Shown here piece after piece: positions 57,049 through 64,000 of a stretch of 64,000 nt of DNA. Each line of letters starts with the position of its first letter. Position 1 is the stretch's first letter. Below the pieces are notes generated by a model. The model did not search any database. It was not told the origin of the DNA and saw only the letters and a list, made by a program, of their open reading frames with translations. The position numbers and the translations under genes were made by a program. This DNA comes from Paraburkholderia sp. (GTDB taxonomy: Bacteria; Pseudomonadota; Gammaproteobacteria; Burkholderiales; Burkholderiaceae). The stretch lies in assembly GCF_004298475.1 (NCBI RefSeq), contig NZ_SCRP01000016.1, forward strand, positions 45,742 through 109,741, given 5' to 3'.

Positions 57049-57915
57049 ATGTCCAGCAAGACGTACGAAATCCGCCCGAACCAGTCGATCGAACTCCTCA
57101 AGGAGCTTCACATCCTGACGCGCGACGGCAAGATGAACCAGGATAGCCGCCGCAAGCTCAAGCAGGTCTATCACCTGTTCCAGTTCATCGAGCCCCTTCT
57201 CAAAGACCTGAAGCAGGACGGGCATGACGTCACGCTCGTCGACCACGGCGCGGGCAAGTCCTATCTGGGTTTTATTCTCTATGACCTGTTTTTCAAGGAA
57301 CTGCTCGACGGGTCACACATCTTCGGCATCGAGACGCGCGACGAACTCGTACAGCGCTCGCGCGATCTGGCGCAGCGGCTCGGCTTCGGGGGCATGTCGT
57401 TTCTGAATCTCTCTGTCGCGGATTCGATTGCGTCGACAGCGCTGCCGTCCACTGTCGATATCGTGACCGCGCTGCACGCGTGCGACACGGCCACCGACGA
57501 CGCGCTGCGCTTCGCGCTGAAAAAACACGCGCGCTACATCGTCGTCGTGCCCTGCTGTCAGGCCGAGGTGGCGGGCGTGCTGCGGCGGAACAAGGGGAAG
57601 TCGCTCGGCGAGGCGCTAACCGAGATCTGGCGTCATCCGTTGCATACGCGCGAGTTCGGCAGTCAGATCACGAACGTGCTGCGCTGCCTGCAACTGGAGG
57701 CGCACGGCTATCAGGTGAGCGTGACGGAGCTGGTGGGCTGGGAACACTCGATGAAGAACGAGCTGATCATCGCCCAGTACAAGAATTTGCCGCGGCGGCG
57801 GCCCGCCGAACGGCTTACGGAAATCCTTAATACCTTCGGCCTGGCCGACCTGAAGGAGCGCTTCTTCATCGACGAAGGCGCGGCAGCCGCGAGCGTTGCC
57901 GAAACCGGCGCCTGA
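57049..57915 (+). CDS. SAM-dependent methyltransferase
   Basis: 288 residues. The AdoMet-binding region is TLVDHGAGKSYLGFILYDLF, and VTALHACDTATDDALRFAL followed by PCCQAE suggests the METTL25/Trm13-like class that uses a PCC-type motif. Substrate unknown, possibly RNA. The start MSSKTYEIRP is preferred; a GTG at 57037 is in frame. Confidence 0.8.
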   Translation: MSSKTYEIRPNQSIELLKELHILTRDGKMNQDSRRKLKQVYHLFQFIEPLLKDLKQDGHDVTLVDHGAGKSYLGFILYDLFFKELLDGSHIFGIETRDELVQRSRDLAQRLGFGGMSFLNLSVADSIASTALPSTVDIVTALHACDTATDDALRFALKKHARYIVVVPCCQAEVAGVLRRNKGKSLGEALTEIWRHPLHTREFGSQITNVLRCLQLEAHGYQVSVTELVGWEHSMKNELIIAQYKNLPRRRPAERLTEILNTFGLADLKERFFIDEGAAAASVAETGA

Positions 57916-57921
57916 TTCTTT

Positions 57922-58509
57922 CTACTCCTCGCCGTCACGGCGCATCCAGTCGCGCCAGCCTTGAAGCCCGAGGCGGCGCAGTGTTTCCATGTTGCGCTCG
58001 TAGATGTCGGCGGCATCGGGGAACGCCTCCACCGCGCGCTCGATGCTGGCTTCGCGAAGCAGATGCAGGATCGGGTAGGGCGCGCGGTTCGTATAGTTCT
58101 CGATGTCCTCGGGCGCGGTGCCCGCGAACTGATACTGCGGATGAAAACTTGCGATCTGCAGCGTGCCTTCGAGGCGTAACTGTTCGAGCAGGCGATCCGC
58201 GAGCCAGGTCGCGTCGTTGAAGTCGGCGAAATCGGCGAGCGCGTGGGGCAGGATCAGCAGCGTCGTGTCGAGTTGCGCGGGATCGGCTGCATCGAGCGTC
58301 TTCAACTCCGCTTCGAGATCGGTGAGGACGCCCTCCAGATCGGTCGCCTCGCTGATCGCGTAGCGGATCTGCTGCTTCACATGCACGCTCTTCGCAAACG
58401 GGCACAGGTTCAGGCCGATCACCGCGCGCGTGAGCCAGTGGCGGGTTGCGGTGAGGATTTCCGCGTGTGCGGCGTTGGCGTCGGAGGGCTGGGCGGCGAT
58501 AGCGTTCAT
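57922..58509 (-). CDS. DUF1415 family protein
   Basis: 195 residues. The family core is AVIGLNLCPFAKSVHVKQQIRY, with later TLLILPHALADFADFND, FHPQYQFAGTAPEDIENYTNRAPYPILHLLRE and YERNMETLRRLG. Function unknown; the Cys-Pro-Phe motif suggests redox chemistry. It ends 6 bp from the upstream methyltransferase stop (convergent) and has the 13-bp tandem repeats just upstream. Confidence 0.9.
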   Translation of the reverse strand: MNAIAAQPSDANAAHAEILTATRHWLTRAVIGLNLCPFAKSVHVKQQIRYAISEATDLEGVLTDLEAELKTLDAADPAQLDTTLLILPHALADFADFNDATWLADRLLEQLRLEGTLQIASFHPQYQFAGTAPEDIENYTNRAPYPILHLLREASIERAVEAFPDAADIYERNMETLRRLGLQGWRDWMRRDGEE

Positions 58510-58536
58510 GGCGTGATTCTACCGGGCCCGCGGGGT

Positions 58537-58646
58537 GGGTCTGTGACTCGGGCCTGTGACTCGGGCCTGTGACTCGGGCCTGCGAGGTGGGTCTGTGACT
58601 CGGGCCTGTGAAGCGGGCTTGCACGGCAGGCCTGCACGGTGGGCCT
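58537..58646. repeat. 13-bp tandem repeat (about 8 copies)
   Basis: Unit GGGCCTGTGACTC, with near copies (GGGTCTGTGACTC, GGGCCTGCGAGGT, GGGCCTGTGAAGC) decaying toward the TetR gene end. It lies in the promoter side of the DUF1415 gene. Confidence 0.9.
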
Positions 58647-58679
58647 CGCGTGACGCGATGCCCAAGCGATGCCCGGCTT

Positions 58680-59339
58680 CTACGTTTCGTCTGGCCGCGC
58701 CGCCACACCCGGCGCCGGGCACATCGCTTCAATCAGCAGCTTTGCGGTGTGCGGCGCAGCGAGGATCGGGCCGCAACCGGGGCCGTAAGTCTGGCTCGCC
58801 GCATAAACCCCTTCGATCAGGAGCGCCAGCGCGTTGGCGAGCGCGGCGGGATTCGTCGCCTGCGCCTCGGTGGCCAGCGTGGTGAGCCGCGCGATCAGCT
58901 TCGATTTGTTGTCGGCGACCGCGAGCCGCGCCGGATGCGACGGCTCCGGAAATTCCGCCGCGACGTTGACGAACGGGCAGCCGCGGTAGTGGGGCACAGA
59001 AGCACGCCGCGACAGGTCTTCGAAATAGTGGACCAGCTGCTTGACCGGCTCGCCGGGATATCTGGCGAGGTTCGATTCGAAGCGCTCGAAGAATCGATCG
59101 TCGCAACGCTTCAGATAAGCAACCACCAGATCGTCTTTCGACGAGAACTGCCGGTACAGGCTCATCTTGTTGAGCCCCGCGCGCTCCACGACGGCTTCGA
59201 CGCCCACGGCACGGACGCCTTCCCAGTAGAACAGCTCGCCCGCTGCATCGAGCAGATGCTCATGCGCGCGCGCGCCCGCCGTCTGCGTACGCGGTTTGCC
59301 CGTGCGGCGGGCGGTGGCGGTCGGTTCGAGTTCGGTCAT
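58680..59339 (-). CDS. TetR-family transcriptional regulator
   Basis: 219 residues. HTH: HEHLLDAAGELFYWEGVRAVGVEAVVERAGLNKMSLYRQFSSKDDLVVAYL. The C-terminal ligand domain has a CPFVN motif near the middle and belongs to the YcdC/TetR_C_16-like class by appearance. It is divergent from the MFS transporter, with two palindromic operators between them. Confidence 0.93.
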   Translation of the reverse strand: MTELEPTATARRTGKPRTQTAGARAHEHLLDAAGELFYWEGVRAVGVEAVVERAGLNKMSLYRQFSSKDDLVVAYLKRCDDRFFERFESNLARYPGEPVKQLVHYFEDLSRRASVPHYRGCPFVNVAAEFPEPSHPARLAVADNKSKLIARLTTLATEAQATNPAALANALALLIEGVYAASQTYGPGCGPILAAPHTAKLLIEAMCPAPGVAARPDET

Positions 59340-59364
59340 GACATGCTCGATAAAAGGGATCTGC

Positions 59365-59426
59365 TTGACATGTTACCGAGCGGTAACTAGTATCGCAACA
59401 CGCCCTTGTGACCGGTCGGTAACAAG
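59365..59426. promoter_or_regulatory. Overlapping divergent promoters with two TetR operators
   Basis: Plus promoter: TTGACA (59365-59370), 17 bp, TAGTAT (59388-59393). Minus promoter (reverse strand): TTGCGA, 17 bp, TAACAT, read from 59398 to 59370. The operator GTTACCG-AG-CGGTAAC (59372-59387) lies inside both spacers. A second copy, CTTGTGACCG-GT-CGGTAACAAG (59405-59426, one mismatch), covers the plus-strand start-site area. Confidence 0.85.
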
Positions 59427-59520
59427 CCGGCGGTGCAGCGTACAGGCGAAGCAAGGCAGAAGAAATAAGGCGGACGAAATCGGGCAGGATGCGGCTCCGC
59501 GAGGAGCGACAGGAGCGCGA

Positions 59521-60804
59521 ATGAACTGGGCAGCGAGGTGGGTCGGCGGGCGTTTTCACTACGGATGGCTCGTCGTGGCGGTGGTGTTTCTGGTGTTGCT
59601 GGCGGCCGCCGGCACGCGCGCGACGCCGAGCGTGATGATGGTGCCGCTCGAACACCAGTTCGGCTGGAGCCGCGCGACGATCTCGCTCGCGATTTCGGTG
59701 AACATCGCGCTCTACGGGTTGATGGGGCCGTTCGCAGCCGCGGCGATGCAGCGCTTCGGCATGCGTCCGACGCTGCTCGCCGCGCTCGCCACGATGGGCG
59801 GCGGCGTGGCGTTGTCGTCGATGATGACGCACCCGTGGCAGATGGTGCTGATCTGGGGCGTGATGGTGGGCGGTGCGACGGGCGTCGCGGCACTGGCGCT
59901 GTCGGCAACCGTGGTGACGCGCTGGTTCACGACGCACCGTGGCCTCGCAATGGGCATCCTCACCGCAAGTTCGGCCACGGGGCAGCTTGTGTTCCTGCCG
60001 TTCCTCGCGGCGATTGCGCAGAAATACGGCTGGCAGCCGGTCGTGCTGGTGGTTGCCGTGGCTGCGGCAGTGGTGATTCCGCTCGTCGCGCTGCTGTTGC
60101 CCGAGCGGCCCGCCGACCTGAATCTGCGCCCCTACGGCGAAGGGCACGACATGCCGGTCGCGCCGCCGCAGCCACAGGAGAATCCGCTGAAGATCGCGCT
60201 GGGCGCGCTGACGTCGGCGAGCCGCACGCGCGACTTCTGGCTGCTGTTTTTCAGTTTCTTCATTTGCGGCGCGAGCACGAACGGTTACGTTGGCACGCAC
60301 CTCATCGCCATGTGCGGCGACTACGGCATGACCGAGGTGCAGGGCGCGTCGCTGCTCGCGACGATGGGCATCTTCGATCTCTTCGGCACGACGCTTTCGG
60401 GCTGGCTTTCGGACCGCTTCAACAGCCGCTGGCTGCTCTGCTGGTACTACGGCTTGCGCGGGCTTTCGCTGATCTATCTGCCGCATGCGTTCGGAATCGA
60501 ATTTTTCGGTCTGCCGATTTTCGCGGTGTTCTACGGACTCGACTGGATCGCGACCGTGCCGCCGACGGTGCGTCTCGCCACCGATGTCTACGGCAAGGAA
60601 CGCGCGCCGGTGATCTTCGGCTGGGTGGTGGCCGGGCATCAGCTTGGCGCGGCGTTCGCGGCCTACGGTGCGGGGCTGCTGCGCTCGAGCCTCGGCACAT
60701 ACACGGTTGCGTCGATGATCTCCGGCGGGCTGTGCCTCGTCGCTTCGTTCCTCGTTTTGCGGATCAACCGCGGCGAGCGCGCCGTTGCTGTGCAAACCGC
60801 ATAA
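59521..60804 (+). CDS. Major facilitator superfamily transporter
   Basis: 427 residues, twelve membrane segments. The FHYGWLVVAVVFLVLL start and the conserved RFGMRPTLL (loop 2-3) are typical of MFS drug or oxalate-formate-like antiporters. Substrate unknown; a TetR-regulated MFS pump suggests efflux. The start ATG 59521 directly follows the second operator region. Confidence 0.9.
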   Translation: MNWAARWVGGRFHYGWLVVAVVFLVLLAAAGTRATPSVMMVPLEHQFGWSRATISLAISVNIALYGLMGPFAAAAMQRFGMRPTLLAALATMGGGVALSSMMTHPWQMVLIWGVMVGGATGVAALALSATVVTRWFTTHRGLAMGILTASSATGQLVFLPFLAAIAQKYGWQPVVLVVAVAAAVVIPLVALLLPERPADLNLRPYGEGHDMPVAPPQPQENPLKIALGALTSASRTRDFWLLFFSFFICGASTNGYVGTHLIAMCGDYGMTEVQGASLLATMGIFDLFGTTLSGWLSDRFNSRWLLCWYYGLRGLSLIYLPHAFGIEFFGLPIFAVFYGLDWIATVPPTVRLATDVYGKERAPVIFGWVVAGHQLGAAFAAYGAGLLRSSLGTYTVASMISGGLCLVASFLVLRINRGERAVAVQTA

Positions 60805-60910
60805 GCGCGGGCGTTCGAACTGCTGATCTACGTCGAGCGGGTTTCACGCTGCGCGGTTATCCTTATGGGCTCCGGGCGAGCCGCCCTCACACACCGAGGA
60901 CAGACCAGGC

Positions 60911-61513
60911 ATGACGAAGCAAAAAACCGCACAGACAGCCGTGCCCATCCACGAACTGATCGCAGGGCGCTGGAGCCCGCGCGCGTATTCGAGCGCACCC
61001 GTGAGCCGCGAGGCGCTGCATGCGGTCATCGAGGCAGCGCGCTGGGCGCCGTCGGGCTACAACCTGCAACCGTGGCGCTTCATCGTGTTCGACCGCACGG
61101 CTGACGAAGTGGCTTTCAAGCGCGCGTTCGCGACGCTCGTGCCGTTCAACCAGAACTGGAATGCGCCCGCGCCGGTGCTGATCGCCGTGACGGCGCTCAC
61201 GCTCAACGCAAAGGGCGAGGTGAACCGCACGGCGCAATACGACGCGGGCGCAGCGGCGATGTCGCTCGTACTGCAGGCGCACGCGCTCGGCCTCGCGGCG
61301 CACCAGATGAGCGGCTTCGACGTCAACGCGTTCCGCAAGGAGTTCGCGCTGCCGAACGATGTGGAACCGCTTGCCATCATCTCGATCGGCCATTACGGCG
61401 ACGTCGACAAGCTGGATCCGGTGCTGCGCGATCGTGAAAAGGCGGAGCGCACGCGCTCGGCGGTGGGCGACGTGGCCTACGCGAACGCGTGGAAGCAGCC
61501 CTTCAAGGCGTGA
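60911..61513 (+). CDS. Nitroreductase family protein
   Basis: 200 residues, FMN-dependent nitroreductase fold: RWSPRAYSSAPVSREAL, AARWAPSGYNLQPWRFIVF and GLAAHQMSGFDVNAF. Probably a general NAD(P)H reductase. It follows the MFS gene but has its own spacing (106 bp), so operon membership is uncertain. Confidence 0.9.
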   Translation: MTKQKTAQTAVPIHELIAGRWSPRAYSSAPVSREALHAVIEAARWAPSGYNLQPWRFIVFDRTADEVAFKRAFATLVPFNQNWNAPAPVLIAVTALTLNAKGEVNRTAQYDAGAAAMSLVLQAHALGLAAHQMSGFDVNAFRKEFALPNDVEPLAIISIGHYGDVDKLDPVLRDREKAERTRSAVGDVAYANAWKQPFKA

Positions 61514-61562
61514 CCGGCATCCGGCACGACGCGCGGCAGGGCTTTGCGCCGCCCATAAAATC

Positions 61563-61631
61563 GCGATAAACCCCTCGATAAATCCCTGATAAATCCTCGA
61601 TAAACCCCCAATAAATCCTTAATAAATCCCC
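61563..61631 (+). repeat. 11-12 bp tandem repeats after the nitroreductase gene
   Basis: About six copies of CGATAAATCCCT and variants (CGATAAACCCCT, TGATAAATCCT, AATAAATCCTT). They end next to the long inverted repeat at 61635. Confidence 0.85.
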
Positions 61632-61634
61632 ATG

Positions 61635-61679
61635 AGCACCCATTAAATGCGCGGCCTGGCCGCGCGTTTAATGGGTGCT
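61635..61679. repeat. 22-bp-arm near-perfect inverted repeat
   Basis: AGCACCCATTAAATGCGCGGCC (61635-61656) and its reverse complement (61658-61679) differ by one G-T pair, with a single unpaired base. In RNA this would be a very stable hairpin without a T run. Confidence 0.85.
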
Positions 61680-61780
61680 GGCGCGTGATGTGCTGCGATT
61701 GCCGCGCGCCGGACTTCTGTGATACAAAGCCCGTCCTCCCCGTCCATACTTGCGCGCGCTCTGCGTGGCGCCCATCTGCC

Positions 61781-63043
61781 ATGACCACGTTCTGCGCGAT
61801 CGACTTCGGAACCTCCAATTCGGCCGTGGCGCTGCCTGTGTCCCCGGCTGGCGGCGCAATGCGGCTCGCGCCCGTGGAAGGCGAGCACACCACATTGCCG
61901 ACGACGGTGTTCTTCAACGCCGACGAACACACCCGCGAGTTCGGCCGCGCGGCGCTGGCGTCGTACATCGACGGTTTCGACGGGCGCCTCATGCGCTCGA
62001 TGAAGAGCATTCTCGGCTCGCCGCTTGCGACCAGCACGACCGATCTCGGCGACGGCAGCGCAATCCGCTACACCGAAATCATCGCGATCTTCATTGAGCA
62101 CCTGAAGCGCAGCGCCGAAGCCTGCGCAGGCGCGCCGATTACGCGTGCGGTGCTCGGCCGCCCGGTGTTCTTCGTCGACGACGACGCGCGCGCCGACCGC
62201 CTCGCCGAGGAACAGCTCGAAGCCGCCGCGCGTGCCGTGGGGTTTCGCGACATCCAGTTCCAGTACGAGCCCATTGCAGCCGCATTCGACTACGAATCGC
62301 GCCTCACGCAAGAGGGGCTCGTGCTCGTGGCCGATATCGGCGGCGGCACGTCGGACTTTTCGCTTGTGCGTGTCGGACCGCAGCGCATGCAGCGGCTCGA
62401 ACGCAAGGACGACGTGCTCGCGCACCACGGCGTTCACGTCGCGGGGACCGACTTCGACCGCCGTGTGGAACTCTCGACGATCCTGCCCGAACTCGGCTAC
62501 CAGACGCTCGATCCGGAAGGCCGCGAAATCCCCAACCGGGTCTACTTCGATCTCGCGACCTGGCATCTGATCAACACGATCTACACGCCGAAGCGCACGG
62601 CCGAACTGAAACTGATGCGCCACCTGTACGGCGACGTGCGGCACCACGACCGGTTGATGCGCGTGATCGAGCAGCGTCTTGGACATGCGCTGGCGGCGCG
62701 GGGCGAAGAGGCGAAGATCGGCGTTTCGGCTGGCGGGGAGACGATGATCGATCTGGACGCGGTGGAGGCCGATCTGCGTCTGGCCTTCTGCGACGCGCAA
62801 CTGATCGAAGCGGGCCGTGAGGAAACGCGCCGCATCGTGCAGGCCGCTCGCGATACGGTGCAGGCTGCGGGCGTTGCGCCCGCCGAGGTCGGCGCACTGT
62901 ATTTCACGGGCGGCTCGACCGGTTTGCTGTTCTTGACCGAGGCGCTGTCGGAGGCGTTTTCGCAGGCGCAACCGGTGTTCGGCGACAGGCTGGCGAGCGT
63001 GGCGACGGGCCTCGGCATTCACGCCCAGCGTCTGTTCGGCTGA
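61781..63043 (+). CDS. Hsp70-family chaperone (YegD-like)
   Basis: 420 residues. FCAIDFGTSNSAVAL is the Hsp70 phosphate-1 motif, VADIGGGTSDFSLV the phosphate-2 motif, and FTGGSTGL the adenosine motif. It lacks the substrate-binding C-terminal half of DnaK, as YegD proteins do. Client unknown. The frame is open upstream but MTTFCAIDFG is the proper start. Confidence 0.92.
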   Translation: MTTFCAIDFGTSNSAVALPVSPAGGAMRLAPVEGEHTTLPTTVFFNADEHTREFGRAALASYIDGFDGRLMRSMKSILGSPLATSTTDLGDGSAIRYTEIIAIFIEHLKRSAEACAGAPITRAVLGRPVFFVDDDARADRLAEEQLEAAARAVGFRDIQFQYEPIAAAFDYESRLTQEGLVLVADIGGGTSDFSLVRVGPQRMQRLERKDDVLAHHGVHVAGTDFDRRVELSTILPELGYQTLDPEGREIPNRVYFDLATWHLINTIYTPKRTAELKLMRHLYGDVRHHDRLMRVIEQRLGHALAARGEEAKIGVSAGGETMIDLDAVEADLRLAFCDAQLIEAGREETRRIVQAARDTVQAAGVAPAEVGALYFTGGSTGLLFLTEALSEAFSQAQPVFGDRLASVATGLGIHAQRLFG

Positions 63044-63117
63044 AGCGGGAGCGTCTGCGGGCCAGTCTGACGCGGCCTGGCGAGCGGAAGGAAAACGGCA
63101 GAAAAACGGCAGAAATG

Positions 63118-63153
63118 AAAAAACCCCACCTTCAGGGAGAAGCGTGGGGTTTC
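63118..63153 (-). terminator. Terminator of the cold-shock gene
   Basis: AAACCCCAC (63121-63129) and GTGGGGTTT (63144-63152). On the minus strand it ends in a run of T, fitting the cold-shock gene; on the plus strand it may also stop the Hsp70 transcript. Confidence 0.85.
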
Positions 63154-63207
63154 TCGGTCAGCTAGCCTGACAGGACCGCGTTCCAGCGATCCTGGTGAGC
63201 CATGAGC

Positions 63208-63411
63208 TTAGACCGGCTTGATGTTCGCAGCTTGCTTGCCCTTCGGGCCGGTGCGAACTTCGAATTGAACCTTCTGGTTTTCTTGCAGGGTCTTGAAGCC
63301 GTCGACCTTGATTTCCGAGAAGTGCGCGAACAGATCTTCGCCGCCGCCGTCCGGAGTGATGAAGCCAAAGCCCTTTGCGTCATTGAACCACTTGACGGTA
63401 CCGGTTTCCAT
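63208..63411 (-). CDS. Cold-shock protein (CspA family)
   Basis: 67 residues, one cold-shock domain: [31 protein letters not shown] holds RNP1 (KGFGFI) and RNP2 (DLFAHF). RNA-binding chaperone. Its upstream side (63412-63670) is unusually long and AT-rich, suggesting a long regulatory 5' leader. Confidence 0.96.
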   Translation of the reverse strand: METGTVKWFNDAKGFGFITPDGGGEDLFAHFSEIKVDGFKTLQENQKVQFEVRTGPKGKQAANIKPV

Positions 63412-63858
63412 ATTACTTTCCTAAAAATGAATTGAGGCCGAAGCCCGAGAGGTGCACGAAAATCAAGGAAGGGGTATGGGACCAACCGGAGTACCGTTGA
63501 TGGGCGAACTACGAAAGACCACTTCACACTCGCCACTTGAAATCCTGCTCGGACTTTATACGGCGAATTCGCGTGAAGGTCAACTGGGGAGCGGGATACG
63601 AAAACGTTTTTTTTTAACGTTAGGGTCGTATCAAATTCTTACGAATCTTGCTTACGTAATGATTATTTCGTACTTGACAAGATAATTTTGGCGGCACTGA
63701 ACGGTGCAACCGGTTAAACTACGCGCCGCGTAGAGGTTGCACTTACGGGTGCAATCGTGAAGGTACGCACGAGGTTGCGACTGCTGTGAAAACCCGCCTG
63801 CCTTATATACCGACGGGGTTATCGGCGTCGAACCGTTCTTGGAGATAGAGGAGAACGT
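63412..63858. other. Shared upstream region of the cold-shock and permease genes
   Basis: 447 bp without a recognised gene. The cold-shock side has T/A runs including AACGTT-T9-AACGTT at 63603-63620. The permease side has three GGTTGCA-type sites. Confidence 0.5.
63703..63756 (+). promoter_or_regulatory. Three GGTTGCA(C)-type sites upstream of the permease gene
   Basis: GGTGCAACC (63703-63711), GGTTGCAC (63735-63742) and GGGTGCAATC (63747-63756) are variants of one motif in both orientations, typical of an operator cluster. Confidence 0.45.
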
Positions 63859-64000
63859 GTGAAAAGTTCTATTCAACGGAATATCGGCCCGTTTGCGCTG
63901 ATGTTTACCGGTCTTGGGTCGATTATCGGCTCGGGCTGGCTGTTCGGCGCCTGGAAGGCGGCGAAGATTGCGGGTCCTGCGGCGATTTGCGCGTGGATCA
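63859..64000 (+). CDS. APC-family amino acid permease, N-terminal part (3' end outside window)
   Basis: 47 residues visible. IGPFALMFTGLGSIIGSGWLFGAWKAAKIAGPAAICAWI matches the first helix and the GSIIGSG substrate-binding motif of amino acid/polyamine permeases. The GTG start is preceded by AGGAG 5 nt upstream. Confidence 0.85.
   Translation, partial: MKSSIQRNIGPFALMFTGLGSIIGSGWLFGAWKAAKIAGPAAICAWI

Noticed and set aside
58537-58646. 13-bp repeats considered as a CRISPR array
   Set aside because: Units are contiguous without spacers and no cas gene is present.

Overview
The window is high-GC chromosomal DNA of a beta-proteobacterium, almost certainly Burkholderiaceae (Paraburkholderia, Caballeronia or Burkholderia). 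This rests on the gene order gltBD / thiO-thiS-thiG-thiE / mlaFEDACB / murA-hisGDCB-hisHAFIE / tatABC / petABC / sspAB, which I know from that family. No species can be named from the sequence alone.

Layout. Positions 1-4450 hold the end of gltB, gltD and an RNA 2',3'-cyclic phosphodiesterase. An SbmA/YddA-like ABC exporter lies on the minus strand (4472-6223). A TPP riboswitch (about 6513-6600) precedes a thiazole operon (thiO, thiS, thiG, long thiE), with a 38-codon leader ORF that overlaps the thiO start. Next come the Mla lipid-transport genes in one run (10419-14635), a YadG/YadH-like ABC pair, a BolA protein, murA and the his genes, ending with small membrane, HIT and Tat genes (to 28569). 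A strong bidirectional terminator separates them from a membrane-anchored HtrA/DegS-type protease. A Nif3-family gene, the cytochrome bc1 genes petABC and sspA-sspB lead to a tRNA-Thr(TGT).

Positions 35156 to about 51950 are a genomic island integrated at the 3' end of tRNA-Thr. It carries a P4-type integrase next to the tRNA, TTGGTAT arm-type repeats with 12-bp phasing at both ends, and a decayed copy of the tRNA 3' end at the far side, just before a terminator. Cargo: a C39-like cysteine peptidase; an XRE regulator with a 17-bp perfect inverted-repeat operator; a secreted protein, a lipoprotein and an alpha/beta hydrolase; three island-type hypotheticals; a serine resolvase; a ParB-like protein plus Dam-like methyltransferase facing a PIN-like gene plus HNH endonuclease (a candidate defence locus); a cupin; two unknown genes; an AlpA-type regulator; and a gene II/X-like replication protein preceded by a hairpin-rich, origin-like stretch.

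Beyond the island are a DUF2249-type protein, an Aer-like chemoreceptor, two methyltransferases, a DUF1415 protein, a TetR/MFS divergent pair whose operator fills the promoter spacer, a nitroreductase, a YegD-like Hsp70, a cold-shock protein and the start of an APC-family permease.

A recurring oddity is short tandem duplication (9-13 bp units) right after stop codons or in intergenic DNA: thiO, hisD, hisH, hisA, before hisB, before hisH, near the DUF1415 gene and after the nitroreductase gene.
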